Assembly: GCF_900113255.1 (NCBI RefSeq)
Contig: NZ_FOOR01000021.1
Span: forward strand, 1-51,647
DNA length: 51,647 nt
Reading direction: 5' to 3'
Source of the DNA: Novosphingobium sp. CF614
Lineage (GTDB): Bacteria > Pseudomonadota > Alphaproteobacteria > Sphingomonadales > Sphingomonadaceae
Position 1 is the stretch's first letter. Every line of letters begins with the position of its first letter. Below, piece by piece: positions 8,102 to 17,069 of the stretch. Under the pieces are notes generated by a model. It was not told the origin of the DNA. It worked only from the letters and a program-made list of their open reading frames with translations, and did not search any database. The translations under genes and the position numbers were made by a program.

Positions 8102-9022
8102 TCAGCCTTGCCCGCCTTCGTGATCGGCACGGCCGAAGTCGGGGCGGGAATCGTCCTGGCCTTCCTCGATGATCGAGCGGCGGATCGCGCGGGTGCGGGC
8201 GAAGTGCTCGAACAGGGTGTCGCCATCGCCCACCCGGATCGCGCGCTGCAGCGCGGTCAGGTCTTCGGTGAAGCGTTGCAGCATGGTCAGCACCGCTTCC
8301 TTGTTGGACAGGAACACGTCGCGCCACATCGTCGGATCGGAAGCGGCGATGCGGGTGAAGTCGCGGAAGCCGCCGGCCGAGTACTTGATGACTTCGCCCT
8401 GGGTCACGTCCTCCAGGTCCGATGCGGTCCCGACGATGGTATAGGCGATGAGATGCGGCAAATGGCTGGTCACCGCGAGCACCAGATCGTGGTGTTCCGG
8501 CGTCATGATCTCGACATTGGCGCCCAGGGCTTCCCAGAATTCGACGAGCGCGCTGAGCCGCAGCAGGTCGGTCTGCTCGGGCGGGGTGACGATGCACCAG
8601 CGGTTGCGGAACAAATGCGCGAAGCCCGCGTCGGGCCCCGAGTTCTCGGTGCCGGCGACCGGGTGGGCGGGTATCACCAGGTGATCGGGTAGCGCCTCGC
8701 CCAGTGCCTTGGCGATGGCCTGCTTGGACGAGCCGACATCGCTGACGAGCGCATCGGCCGGCATGGCGTCGCGCACGGCGGCGGCGGCTTCGCCCATGAC
8801 CCCGGGCGGCACGCAGAAGATCACCAGGTCGGCCCCGCGCACCGCCTCGACCGCGGTTTCGCAGACTTTGCCGACCAGCCCGCGCTCGGCGGCGCGGACG
8901 CGGTACTCGGGTGAGATGTCGTGGCCGGTGGTGACGACGCCGGGCAGGAATTCCCGCACCGCCAGGCCGATCGAGCCGCCTTGCAGGCCGAGGCCAATGA
9001 TCGCGACGTGGCGGAAGGTCAT
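8102..9022 (-). CDS. tyrA: Prephenate/arogenate dehydrogenase
   Basis: This NAD(P)-dependent dehydrogenase oxidatively decarboxylates prephenate or arogenate in tyrosine synthesis. The N-terminal Rossmann motif is IGLGLQGGSIG. The family blocks SDVGSSK, HPVAGTENSGP and VTSHLPHLIAY follow. ATG 9022 has AGGGG at normal spacing, whereas ATG 9031 is too close to it, so I take 9022 (306 residues). It lies convergently behind plsC and downstream of hisC on the same strand, an aromatic/histidine aminotransferase pairing common in sphingomonads. Substrate preference cannot be read from sequence alone. Confidence 0.9.
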   Translation of the reverse strand: MTFRHVAIIGLGLQGGSIGLAVREFLPGVVTTGHDISPEYRVRAAERGLVGKVCETAVEAVRGADLVIFCVPPGVMGEAAAAVRDAMPADALVSDVGSSKQAIAKALGEALPDHLVIPAHPVAGTENSGPDAGFAHLFRNRWCIVTPPEQTDLLRLSALVEFWEALGANVEIMTPEHHDLVLAVTSHLPHLIAYTIVGTASDLEDVTQGEVIKYSAGGFRDFTRIAASDPTMWRDVFLSNKEAVLTMLQRFTEDLTALQRAIRVGDGDTLFEHFARTRAIRRSIIEEGQDDSRPDFGRADHEGGQG

Positions 9023-9120
9023 GCCCAGCATCCCCTGGCGGCGCCATCGCGTTCAGACGCGTATACCGTGAATGGGTTCAAGGACAGGCGGTGAGGCTCG
9101 AAGAGAATGCTTTGGGCTGA

Positions 9121-9267
9121 TGCACGCAGAGACGCAGAGACGCAGAGAAGACACGTTTCGCGGCGCAGCCGCTTTCCGTCGCCACGACGCGTTTTACAGC
9201 GAGCAACGAATGGCAGGAGACCTGCGGTACGACGGAACATCTCTGCGTCTCTGCGTCTCTGCATGCT
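9121..9267. repeat. Inverted copies of a CGCAGAGA tandem repeat
   Basis: The left arm (9121-9148) is built of tandem CGCAGAGA units. The right arm (9241-9267) is its reverse complement with one mismatch, about 90 bases away and followed by seven T. A degenerate third set (CGCGTCTCCGCG-like) follows to 9312. It lies between hisC and the tyrA-type gene. It could fold into a long hairpin, and on the plus strand the T-run makes it terminator-like. Confidence 0.7.
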
Positions 9268-9368
9268 TTTTTTGTTTCGCTTCTCTCTCCGCGTCTCCGC
9301 GCCTCCGCGCGAAAATTCGCGGGCTGTGACGACGCCGTCGTTGGAGAATGAAGCGCCCGGGCGGCCGC

Positions 9369-10493
9369 TCACTTCGCCGCCTCCGCCATTTCGCGCAGGC
9401 CCTGCGCTATGGCGTCCATGTCGGCGGGTTTGCCGATGGTGATGCGTAGCGCTTGCGGCAGGCCCTGGTTCGGCAGCCAGCGCACGATATAGCCGCGTTC
9501 GGCAAGGCCTTCGAAGGCGGCCTCGGCGGTCAGCCTGCCTTCGAACAGCACCAGCACGAAATTCGCCTGGCTCGGCAACGCACGCAGGCCCAGATTGCCC
9601 AGCGCGTCGATCCGCTCGACGAAGCGCGCCCGCTCGTCGCGGTTGTGGACGCGGCTGGCCTCGACGAAGGCGGGATCGGCCAGCGCCGCCAGCGCCATCG
9701 CCTGCCCGGTGCCGGAGACGTTGAAGGGGCCGCGAATGCGGTTGAGCGTGGCGATGATGCCCGGCGCGCCGGTGGCCCAGCCGATGCGCTCGCCGGCCAG
9801 GCCGAAGATCTTGGAGAACGTGCGGGTGACCAGCACGTTCTCGTGCGCGGCGGCCAGAGCCAGGGCGCCGTCGTCATCCTCGGGCGCGACATATTCGCCG
9901 TAAGCCTGGTCGATCACCAGCAGCACGTCCGCGGGCAGGGCGGCGTGCAGGCGGGCGATCTCGCCCCGGGGCAGGAACGATCCGGTCGGGTTGTTGGGGT
10001 TGGCGATGAAGACCACGCGCGTGCTTGCCGTCACCAGCGCCAGCAGCGCGTCGACATCGGTGCCATAGTCGGCATCCGGCGCCACCACCGGCACCGCGCC
10101 GCAGCGGCGCGCGGCGATATCGTAGACCGAAAAGCCAAAGCGCACGTAGATCACCTCGTCACCCGGCCCGGCATAGCCTTGCGCGGCGAGGTTGAGCAGC
10201 TCGTCCGATCCGGTGCCCATGACCACGCGCGCCGGATCGATGCCGTGCCGGGCGCCGATCTCGGCGCGCAGCGCGGTGCTGTCCGGATCGGGATAGAGCG
10301 AGGGCGCCTGCGCTTTCGCGGCCAGCGCCGCTTCGCTGGTGCCCAGCGGGTTCTCGTTGGCGGAAAGCTTGATGAGCGGCCGCCCGTCCTTGCCTTTCGA
10401 CTTGCCCGGTACATAGGCATGGATCGCCTCGATCCAGGGCTTGGGCGTGGGCCGTGTCCGGGGGGCTTTGGTGCGGGTTTCGGTTTCGGTCAT
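9369..10493 (-). CDS. hisC: Histidinol-phosphate aminotransferase
   Basis: This fold-type I PLP aminotransferase of histidine synthesis (and often aromatic amino acids) has 374 residues from ATG 10493. It shows KLSANENPLG, a YPDPDS segment, NPNNPTG and the Schiff-base lysine K228 in RTFSKIFGLAGERIGW. The frame opens further upstream, but that extension reads poorly. It is divergent from metX with about 100 bases between them. The tyrA-type gene downstream supports a shared role in aromatic transamination. Confidence 0.92.
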   Translation of the reverse strand: MTETETRTKAPRTRPTPKPWIEAIHAYVPGKSKGKDGRPLIKLSANENPLGTSEAALAAKAQAPSLYPDPDSTALRAEIGARHGIDPARVVMGTGSDELLNLAAQGYAGPGDEVIYVRFGFSVYDIAARRCGAVPVVAPDADYGTDVDALLALVTASTRVVFIANPNNPTGSFLPRGEIARLHAALPADVLLVIDQAYGEYVAPEDDDGALALAAAHENVLVTRTFSKIFGLAGERIGWATGAPGIIATLNRIRGPFNVSGTGQAMALAALADPAFVEASRVHNRDERARFVERIDALGNLGLRALPSQANFVLVLFEGRLTAEAAFEGLAERGYIVRWLPNQGLPQALRITIGKPADMDAIAQGLREMAEAAK

Positions 10494-10594
10494 GACGGGC
10501 GCGCCTTTAGCCCAGCGAGACAGCGATTGACAGTAGGGGATTGACGGGCCGCGATTGACTCCCGAAGGGCGGTTCCCCACTTGGCGAAATCATC

Positions 10595-11710
10595 ATGGCG
10601 ACCGCCCCGATCCTCGACCAGAGCAACTTGCTCGAACTGGCCCAGCCGCTGCCGCTCGACGGCGGGCAGAGCCTGCCCGGCGCGCGCATCGCCTATGAGA
10701 CCGTCGGCACGCTGAACCCGGCCCGGGACAACGCGATCCTGATTACCCACGCGTTGACCGGCGATCATCATGTCGTTTCCAACCATCCGAAGACCGGCAA
10801 GCCCGGCTGGTGGGTGCGCATGGTGGGGCCGGGCAAGCCGATCGACACCAACCGCTTCCACGTTATCTGCGCCAATGTGATCGGTTCCTGCATGGGATCG
10901 ACCGGGCCCGCCAGCCCGGCGCCGGACGGCCAGCCCTGGGGCATGCGCTTTCCGGTCATCACCATCCGCGACATGGTGCGCGCCCATGTCGCGCTGCTGG
11001 ATGCACTGGGGATCGAAAGCCTGCACGCCGTGGTCGGCGGATCGATGGGCGGCATGCAGGCGCTCAGCCTGGCCGCCAACTTTCCCGGGCGTGCCCGCGC
11101 GGCGCTGGTGATCGCTTCCACCGCGCGCCACTCGGCGCAGAACATCGCCTTCCACGAAGTCGGCCGCCAGGCGATCATGGCAGATCCCGAATGGCGAGAG
11201 GGGGATTACTACGCGCACGGGAAAGGACCGGAAAAGGGCCTTTCGGTCGCCCGCATGGCGGCGCACATCACCTATTTGTCCGAGGCGGGGCTGACCGAGA
11301 AGTTCGGTCGCCGCCTGCAGGACCGCGCCGAGAAGACCTTCGGGTTCGATGCCGATTTCCAGATCGAATCCTACCTGCGTTACCAGGGCCTGTCGTTCAC
11401 CGATCGCTTCGATGCCAATTCCTATCTCTACATCACCCGCGCCATGGACTACTTCGACCTGGCCGAGGAGCACGGCGGCCTGCTTGCCAACGCCTTCACC
11501 GGGTCCAGGGCGCGCTATTGCCTGGTCAGCTTCGATACCGACTGGCTCTATCCCACCGCCGAATCCCGCAACGTGGTCCACGCGCTCAACGCCGCCGGCC
11601 TGCCGGTGAGCTTCATGGAACTGTCCGCGCCGTTCGGGCATGACAGCTTCCTGCTGGACGTGCCGGCGCTAGACCGGGTCGTGGCCGGTTTCCTGGGGGA
11701 GGCCCGGTGA
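10595..11710 (+). CDS. metX: Homoserine O-acyltransferase (MetX)
   Basis: This alpha/beta-hydrolase transfers an acyl group (acetyl or succinyl) to homoserine in methionine synthesis. The 371 residues have the nucleophile elbow GGSMGG (S150), the conserved HALTGDHHV and NVIGSCMGSTGP blocks, the acid in SFDTDWLYP and the catalytic His in FGHDSF. It starts a three-gene unit, metX-GNAT-metW, coupled by GTGA overlaps. Acyl-donor preference is not decided here. Confidence 0.94.
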   Translation: MATAPILDQSNLLELAQPLPLDGGQSLPGARIAYETVGTLNPARDNAILITHALTGDHHVVSNHPKTGKPGWWVRMVGPGKPIDTNRFHVICANVIGSCMGSTGPASPAPDGQPWGMRFPVITIRDMVRAHVALLDALGIESLHAVVGGSMGGMQALSLAANFPGRARAALVIASTARHSAQNIAFHEVGRQAIMADPEWREGDYYAHGKGPEKGLSVARMAAHITYLSEAGLTEKFGRRLQDRAEKTFGFDADFQIESYLRYQGLSFTDRFDANSYLYITRAMDYFDLAEEHGGLLANAFTGSRARYCLVSFDTDWLYPTAESRNVVHALNAAGLPVSFMELSAPFGHDSFLLDVPALDRVVAGFLGEAR

Positions 11711-12153
11711 TTGATTCGGCTATCGAATTGAGCGACGATCCCGCGCGGATCGATCTCGGCCGCGTCCATGGCTGGCTGGCCTCCAGCTACTGGACGCCGG
11801 GCATCGCGCGCGAAGCGGTGGAGCGGCAGAACGCCGGTTCGCATTGTCTGGGCGCCTACCGTTCCGGACATGGCCAGGTCGGCTTCGCGCGCATGATCTC
11901 GGACCGTGCCAGCTTCGCCTGGCTCGCCGACGTATGGGTGGACGAGAGTGTTCGCGGCCAGGGCATCGGGCGGCAGATGGTGCGCTGGTTCGTCGAGCAT
12001 CCCGACTATGCGACCGTTCGCCGCTTCGCCCTGACCACCGCCGACGCCCACGGCGTCTACGCTGCGCTGGGTTTCACGCCGCTGCTCCGGCCCGAACGCG
12101 TGATGGAACGCCTTTCGCCCGAATTCGCCGCGATGCTGCGGGTCGCCCCGTGA
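11707..12153 (+). CDS. GNAT-family N-acetyltransferase inserted between metX and metW
   Basis: The 148 residues start at GTG 11707, overlapping the metX stop, and show the acetyl-CoA loop VRGQGIGRQMVRWF, with YAALGFTPLL near the C-terminus. Substrate is unknown. Both ends overlap neighbours by four bases (GTGA), so it is translated with metX and metW. That coupling suggests a metabolic link, though many genomes have metX and metW directly adjacent. Confidence 0.85.
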   Translation: MIDSAIELSDDPARIDLGRVHGWLASSYWTPGIAREAVERQNAGSHCLGAYRSGHGQVGFARMISDRASFAWLADVWVDESVRGQGIGRQMVRWFVEHPDYATVRRFALTTADAHGVYAALGFTPLLRPERVMERLSPEFAAMLRVAP

Positions 12154-12770
12154 ACGCGGCTGTGCCTGCCGGCCTGCAGGGGGGGCTGCGCCGCGATCTC
12201 GCGGTGATTGCCGCCAATATCGCGCCAAGCTCCAGCGTGCTCGATATCGGCTGCGGCGACGGCACCCTGATGGCGGCCCTGCGCGACGGGAAGGACTGCG
12301 ACGCGCGCGGGATGGAACTCGATCCCGCCAATGTCAGTCTCTGCGTCGCCAAGGGGCTGTCGGTGATCCAGGGCGATGCCGACAAGGACCTCGCTTTCTA
12401 CCCCGACAAGTCGGTGGACTACGCGATCCTCTCGCAGACGCTGCAGACCACCATGCGCCCGGACATGGTGCTGGAGGAGCTGCTACGCATCGGCCGCAAG
12501 GCCTTCGTCAGCTTCCCCAACTTCGCGCACTGGCGCGTGCGCCTCTCGCTGCTGTGGGGCGGGCGCATGCCGGTGACGCGGCTGCTGCCGATCCCGTGGT
12601 ACGAAACGCCCAATATCCACCACCTGACCGTGGACGATTTTCGCGCGCTGGTGAAGGAGCGTGGGATCAAGGTAGAGGGCTGCTGGTTCCTTTCGGGCGG
12701 CACCAAATGCAGCGCCGCCGCGGCGAACTTCCGCGCCGAGCACGCGGTGTTCCTGCTTTCGCGGGCTTGA
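12150..12770 (+). CDS. metW: Methionine biosynthesis protein MetW
   Basis: A 206-residue methyltransferase-fold protein starts at GTG 12150, overlapping the GNAT stop. The SAM-binding motif is VLDIGCGDGTLM. MetW-specific blocks QTLQTTMRP, FPNFAHWRVR and YETPNIHHLT are present. MetW works with MetX in homoserine acylation in Proteobacteria. The context fits fully. Confidence 0.93.
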   Translation: MNAAVPAGLQGGLRRDLAVIAANIAPSSSVLDIGCGDGTLMAALRDGKDCDARGMELDPANVSLCVAKGLSVIQGDADKDLAFYPDKSVDYAILSQTLQTTMRPDMVLEELLRIGRKAFVSFPNFAHWRVRLSLLWGGRMPVTRLLPIPWYETPNIHHLTVDDFRALVKERGIKVEGCWFLSGGTKCSAAAANFRAEHAVFLLSRA

Positions 12771-12887
12771 AGCGCGGGCAATCGCCCGTTCGATTGGCGA
12801 TGAACGCCGGACTTATCCACGCGTTTCGTCCCTGCGCGAAAACCCGTCCGGGTGGACGCTCCTGTCCGGCTTTGGCATCGAAACGAC

Positions 12888-13559
12888 ATGTGGCACATCT
12901 ATCAGTTTCCGCTTTGCCCGTTCAGCCGGAAAGTCCGGCTGCTCATGGCCGAGAAGGGCATCGCCTACGAACTTCAGACCGCGCGCCCATGGGAGGGAGA
13001 GGATCGGCTTTTCGCGATGAACCCGGCTGGGCGCACGCCGGTGGTGAAGGAGACCGAGCGCGGTATCGTCCTGTCGGACAGCCGCGCGATCTGCGAATAT
13101 TTCGAGGAAACCGTCGAGCGGAACCCGCTCATCAGCGGCACGGTGCAGCAGCGCGCCGAAATCCGCCGGCTGATCGCGATGTTCGATGAGAACTTCTTCC
13201 ATGACGTGTCGGGGCCGCTGCTGCTGGAACGGATGAAGAAGCGCCTGGTGCTGCGCCAGTCCCCCGACGCGAAGGCGCTGCGCGAATCGATGAAGCTCGC
13301 GCACGACTATCTCGATTACGTCGATTACCTGATCGACAATCGGCCCTGGCTGGCGGGCTCGACGATGACGCTGGCCGATCTTGCCGCCGCCGCGCAGATC
13401 TCGGTGGCGGATTACCTGGGCGGGCTCGACTGGTCGAGCCACGAACAGGCGCGCGGCTGGTATCTGGTGATGAAGTCCCGGCCGAGCTTCCGCCCGTTGC
13501 TGTCCGAGCGGATGGAAGTGATCCAGCCGCCCAGCCACTATGCCGAGGTGGACGCGTAA
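12888..13559 (+). CDS. Glutathione S-transferase family protein
   Basis: From ATG 12888 this encodes 223 residues with the thioredoxin-like N-terminal domain (FPLCPFSRKVRLLMAEKG, then the glutathione-contact segment TPVVKE and SDSRAICEYFE) and an all-helical C-terminal domain. An earlier in-frame start at 12852 is possible. CPFS at the N-terminus resembles Cys-containing GST classes. Substrate is unknown. Confidence 0.88.
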   Translation: MWHIYQFPLCPFSRKVRLLMAEKGIAYELQTARPWEGEDRLFAMNPAGRTPVVKETERGIVLSDSRAICEYFEETVERNPLISGTVQQRAEIRRLIAMFDENFFHDVSGPLLLERMKKRLVLRQSPDAKALRESMKLAHDYLDYVDYLIDNRPWLAGSTMTLADLAAAAQISVADYLGGLDWSSHEQARGWYLVMKSRPSFRPLLSERMEVIQPPSHYAEVDA

Positions 13560-13567
13560 GGCCGCGG

Positions 13568-14548
13568 TCAGGCCGCGCGGATGTTCTTCGCCCCGAACCT
13601 TCCGTGCTTGCGGAATTGGGTCATCCAGCGGTCCAGAAACAGTCCCAGCGGGCGCGGCGACACGCCAAGCTCGGCAAGGCCGGGCAGGGTGCCGGTGGCG
13701 GTGCTGCCGGCCTTGAGCAGCTTGAACTGGTCGCTGGTGATCGGCGCACCGGGCAGCCAGCCGGTCGCGGTCGCGATCAGGCTGGAGACCGCGTCCGGCA
13801 GCACCGCGAACACGCGCGATCGGCCTTCGGCGGCGGCGATGCGCTGGTTGAGTTCCAGCATGGTCATCACTTCGGGACCGGCCAGTTCGTAAGTCTTGCC
13901 GCCATGGGTGATGGGATCGCCTAGGGCATGGGTGATCGCTTCAGCCACGTCGTCCACGAACACCGGCTGCAGCTTCGCCTCCGGCGCGAAGACCGGCATT
14001 ACCGGCATCCGGGCGATCAGCGCGCCGAACATCATCACCAACTTGTCGTCCGGGCCGAATATCAGCGAGGGGCGCACGATCGTCGCTTCCGGGAACGCGG
14101 TGCGTACCGCTTGCTCGCCCTCTGCCTTGGTTCTGGTATAGTCCAGGTCGGCTTCAGTGCCGTTCAACATGGCCGAAACATGGGCGAAAGCCCCCGCGCC
14201 GGCCGCTTTGGCCGCTGCTGCGATGCGTCCGGCGCCCTTGCCCTGCAGCGCGTCGAGATCGCCGGCGAAGGCGCCCACCAGGTTCACCACCGCGTCCGAA
14301 CCGGCCAGCACGGCCGCCAGCGAAGCAGGCCGGGTCACGTCAGTCCGCGCGAACTGCACCTGGCCGAGGTTTCCCAATGGTTTGATACAAAAGGCTTTTT
14401 GCGGATCGCGACTGGCGATCCGCAAGCGCGCCCCGCGTGCCAGCAATTCCTGCGCCAGATGCCTGCCGACAAAGCCAGTGCCGCCCAGCACGGTGACGAT
14501 CCTGCCCGCAAGCGATGCGGTGGGAGAAGCGGCAGGGGGTTGGCTCAT
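13568..14548 (-). CDS. NDUFA9-type NAD(P)-binding protein (complex I-associated SDR)
   Basis: This 326-residue atypical short-chain dehydrogenase has GGTGFVGRHLAQEL, an ASRDP nucleotide-specificity segment and VRPSLIFGPDDKLV. It resembles the NDUFA9 accessory subunit of complex I in Alphaproteobacteria. ATG 14548 follows a GGAAGGAT-like site; the frame continues upstream to 14704 without protein character. It is the last backbone gene before the tRNA-Leu island site. Confidence 0.88.
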   Translation of the reverse strand: MSQPPAASPTASLAGRIVTVLGGTGFVGRHLAQELLARGARLRIASRDPQKAFCIKPLGNLGQVQFARTDVTRPASLAAVLAGSDAVVNLVGAFAGDLDALQGKGAGRIAAAAKAAGAGAFAHVSAMLNGTEADLDYTRTKAEGEQAVRTAFPEATIVRPSLIFGPDDKLVMMFGALIARMPVMPVFAPEAKLQPVFVDDVAEAITHALGDPITHGGKTYELAGPEVMTMLELNQRIAAAEGRSRVFAVLPDAVSSLIATATGWLPGAPITSDQFKLLKAGSTATGTLPGLAELGVSPRPLGLFLDRWMTQFRKHGRFGAKNIRAA

Positions 14549-14771
14549 GGTCAGATCCGATCCTTCCTCAGCCGCGCGGAACCTCTTTTCCCGCGCCTCG
14601 GCACACGATTTTTGCCCCTGCCACAACGACGGGACAGGGGCAACCGGGCAGTTGGCGCGGCTCGACAGACAAACCGAAAATGTTCGCACCACCCCAGTTG
14701 ACAAGCCCGCACCGCCTGCGTAGAGGCGCGCTCCTACCCAGCGGGGTTCAGCAATCCAGCACCCCGCCCGT

Positions 14772-14858
14772 GCCCAGATGGCGGAATTGGTAGACGCACC
14801 GTCTTCAGGTGGCGGCGCTCGAAAGGGCGTGGAGGTTCGAGTCCTCTTCTGGGCACCA
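14772..14858 (+). tRNA. tRNA-Leu (anticodon CAG), island insertion site
   Basis: An 87-base class II cloverleaf with encoded CCA. Acceptor GCCCAGA pairs with TCTGGGC; the anticodon arm CCGTC-TTCAGGT-GGCGG gives CAG. The long variable arm fits Leu. The integrase gene starts 166 bases beyond its 3' end and the T-arm/acceptor sequence recurs three times further along the window, so this gene is the attachment site for the islands. Confidence 0.96.
14836..14858 (+). other. att core A within the tRNA-Leu 3' end
   Basis: The word TTCGAGTCCTCTTCTG (14836-14851) and the following GGCACCA are the tRNA 3' end. The same 16-base word appears exactly at 16890 and 51369 and with one change at 40634. GGACGTCC repeats directly after it (14876-14890) recur in altered form behind the other copies and could be integrase arm sites. 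Confidence 0.8.
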
Positions 14859-15024
14859 TTTGTTCTTCCGGGGACGTCCGAGGACGTCCCAAAAATGGCT
14901 GAAATCCGTCGATTTCTGTGCTATAACCGTCCGGCGAAATCCGGGCGGATACGGCACCAATCGAGAACAATTCGGGTATCTCGGAAGGTATCGTTCTCCT
15001 CCCCTTTTGGAGGCGATACCTCAG

Positions 15025-16293
15025 ATGGCCACCCTCTTTGCCACGACCGTGGTCAGCGCCAAGCCGGCCGCGAAGGACTATAAGCTCTCCGACGGCGCCG
15101 GGCTATACTTGCTCGTGCGGCCGAACGGCTCGAAGCTGTGGCGCTTCAACTATGTCCACCACGGCAAGCACCGCACGCTCGCCTTCGGCGCCTGGCCCGA
15201 GGTCGGCCTCGCCGACGCACGCGGCAAGCGTGACGAGGCCCGCCGGTTGGTCGCGGCCGGCCTCGACCCCTCGCATGAGGACAAGGTCGCGCGGGCGAAG
15301 GCGCGCGTCGAGGAGAACGACACCTTCAAAACGGTCGCCAAGGAATGGATTGCCAAGAACGAGCGTGAGGACATGGCCGAGATCACGCTGAGCAAAATCC
15401 GCTGGCTGCTCGACATGGCCTATCCCAAGATCGGCAACCGGCCGATCGCCAAGATCACCACCCAAGAGGTGCTCGCCGTCCTCCGGTCGGTCGAGGCGAC
15501 CGGTCGCTACGAGAGCGCCCGCCGGATGCGGAGCGTGCTGGGCCGTGTCTTCCGCTACGCCGTCGCCACCACGCGCGCCGAGCGAGATCCCACCGGCGAC
15601 CTGCGCGGCGCACTCACCGTGCCTAAGGCAAAGCATCACGCAGCGATTACCAGTCCCAAGCGCGCCGGCGAGCTCATGCGCGCGATCGAGGGTTATAGCG
15701 GCCACGCCATCACCCTCTACGCGCTCCGGCTCTCGGCCCATATGTTCGTTCGCCCCGGTGAGCTCCGGCAAGCCGAGTGGGCCGAGTTCGACTTCGACCA
15801 GTCGGTCTGGAACCTGCCGCCCGAGAAGATGAAGATGCGCGGCGCCCACCGCGTGCCGCTCTCGACGCAGGTCAGGGCCATGTTCGAGGAGCTTTGGGAT
15901 CTGACCGGAACCGGCCGATACTGTTTTCCCTCGTTTCGCACCGATCGGCGGCCGATGTCGGAGAACACCGTCAATGCGGCGTTGCGCGTCCTCGGTTTCG
16001 CCCAGGAGGAGATGTGTGCCCATGGCTTCCGCGCCATGGCGGCGACCTTGCTCAACGAGAGCGGACGGTTCCATCCCGATGCGATCGAGCGCCAGCTGGC
16101 TCATGTCGAGCGTGACGGCGTTCGCCGGGCCTATACCCGCGGCGAATATTGGAACGAGCGGATCACGATGATGCAATGGTGGTCGGACGAGCTCGACCGC
16201 CTGCGCAACGGCGCCAAGCTGCTCAAGCCCAATTTCCGCGGCAATGCCCAGGCCCAGGAGGAAGAGGGTCAGTCGAGGCGCTTCGCGTCGTAG
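15025..16293 (+). CDS. int: P4-type tyrosine recombinase (island integrase)
   Basis: This is a 422-residue site-specific recombinase of the P4/DUF4102 group that integrates islands into tRNA 3' ends. The N-terminal arm-binding domain has KLSDGAGLYLLVRPNGSK and GAWPEVGLADAR. The catalytic domain shows the Arg I block FVRPGELRQAEW, the HxxR block HGFRAMAATLL and the final LAHVERDGVRRAY, with the nucleophile Tyr expected in this last block. ATG 15025 follows GGAGG with a slightly long gap. All catalytic residues appear intact, so it may be active and is the only integrase gene in the 37-kb pile-up. Confidence 0.94.
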   Translation: MATLFATTVVSAKPAAKDYKLSDGAGLYLLVRPNGSKLWRFNYVHHGKHRTLAFGAWPEVGLADARGKRDEARRLVAAGLDPSHEDKVARAKARVEENDTFKTVAKEWIAKNEREDMAEITLSKIRWLLDMAYPKIGNRPIAKITTQEVLAVLRSVEATGRYESARRMRSVLGRVFRYAVATTRAERDPTGDLRGALTVPKAKHHAAITSPKRAGELMRAIEGYSGHAITLYALRLSAHMFVRPGELRQAEWAEFDFDQSVWNLPPEKMKMRGAHRVPLSTQVRAMFEELWDLTGTGRYCFPSFRTDRRPMSENTVNAALRVLGFAQEEMCAHGFRAMAATLLNESGRFHPDAIERQLAHVERDGVRRAYTRGEYWNERITMMQWWSDELDRLRNGAKLLKPNFRGNAQAQEEEGQSRRFAS

Positions 16294-16337
16294 ATGTAGA
16301 CGTCGTCGTCCATCAGCTTGAGTTCGGCAATGCGCTT

Positions 16338-16649
16338 AGCGACGGCGTCCGGCGCGAGCTTGGCGACACCCGCTATCGCTTCAGGGTTCAAAACGCGGTT
16401 CTCAAGGCAGCCAAGCTCTCAACTCGGACCAAGATTCTATTCGAGCGGTTTGCCGTCCTAGCCAACACGGCATCTCTCCATTCCTTGGATTGGGATCGCT
16501 TCTATGCGTTCGTTCGGGAAGGCCGGCAGGAGCTCTCAGGACACGAATTGCGTGCCATGTTGATCGCTCGCGGCTTTTCGCACGAGAAGGCTGGACACCT
16601 GTCGGAGATTTACGCCCACCTCTGGGCCTTCAAGCGTCGCAAGTGGTGA
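16338..16649 (+). pseudogene. 3' fragment of an unrecognised gene
   Basis: A protein-like frame ends at TGA 16649 (last residues AHLWAFKRRKW) but has no usable start after the integrase stop. The frame runs back into the integrase gene in another register. The antisense strand of 16269-16400 also reads like a real C-terminus (AELKLMDDDVYIYDAKRLD, stop at 16269). Two gene ends therefore seem to have been brought together here, consistent with a deletion that left almost nothing of the first island but its integrase. Confidence 0.4.
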
Positions 16650-16788
16650 TCCATCGCGCTAGCAGACCGCTCGATTTTTAGGTTTTTGTGTCCTGAGAAA
16701 ATTAGGCTTTCGTGTCCAGCCAGCGAAAGCGTGATCCCCGAATCATCTTTCTGATCGAACCCCTTTCCAGGCCTGCAACTCCTTCGAA

Positions 16789-16905
16789 GGACTCGAACCA
16801 CGTCGGCAAAAAGTGCCGGGGGTATCAACGAGGGTATCGCCCCATGAAACGCTCAAAAAATGGCGGAGTTCTGCGCTTTATTGGGCCATTTCGAGTCCTC
16901 TTCTG
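16789..16905 (+). repeat. att module B
   Basis: The module begins with the inverted T-arm word GGACTCGAACC (16789-16799). It contains AAAAAGTG, GGGTATC and AAAAAATGGCGG, and ends with the direct tRNA core TTCGAGTCCTCTTCTG (16890-16905). Copies C and D share the order and spacing. It marks the right border of an almost empty first island and the left border of the next. No gene lies in 16650-17069 apart from this module. Confidence 0.75.
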
Positions 16906-17069
16906 CCAGAATCCGAGGACGTGCGAGCATGTCCGAGGACGTCCAGCGTCGAGGCATTTCGTGGCATATTCGAGGCAGCCACGGGCCTTTTCGGACTCGG
17001 TCAAAATCTATACCGAATTCCCTGCGATCTGACCACCGGACAACGGTAGGAAAGAGGGCTCGCCTCTGC

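Noticed and set aside
9453..10544. Long plus-strand frame (363 codons) over hisC
   Set aside because: It is the antisense shadow of a GC-rich gene; composition is Arg/Ala/Gly-rich without motifs.
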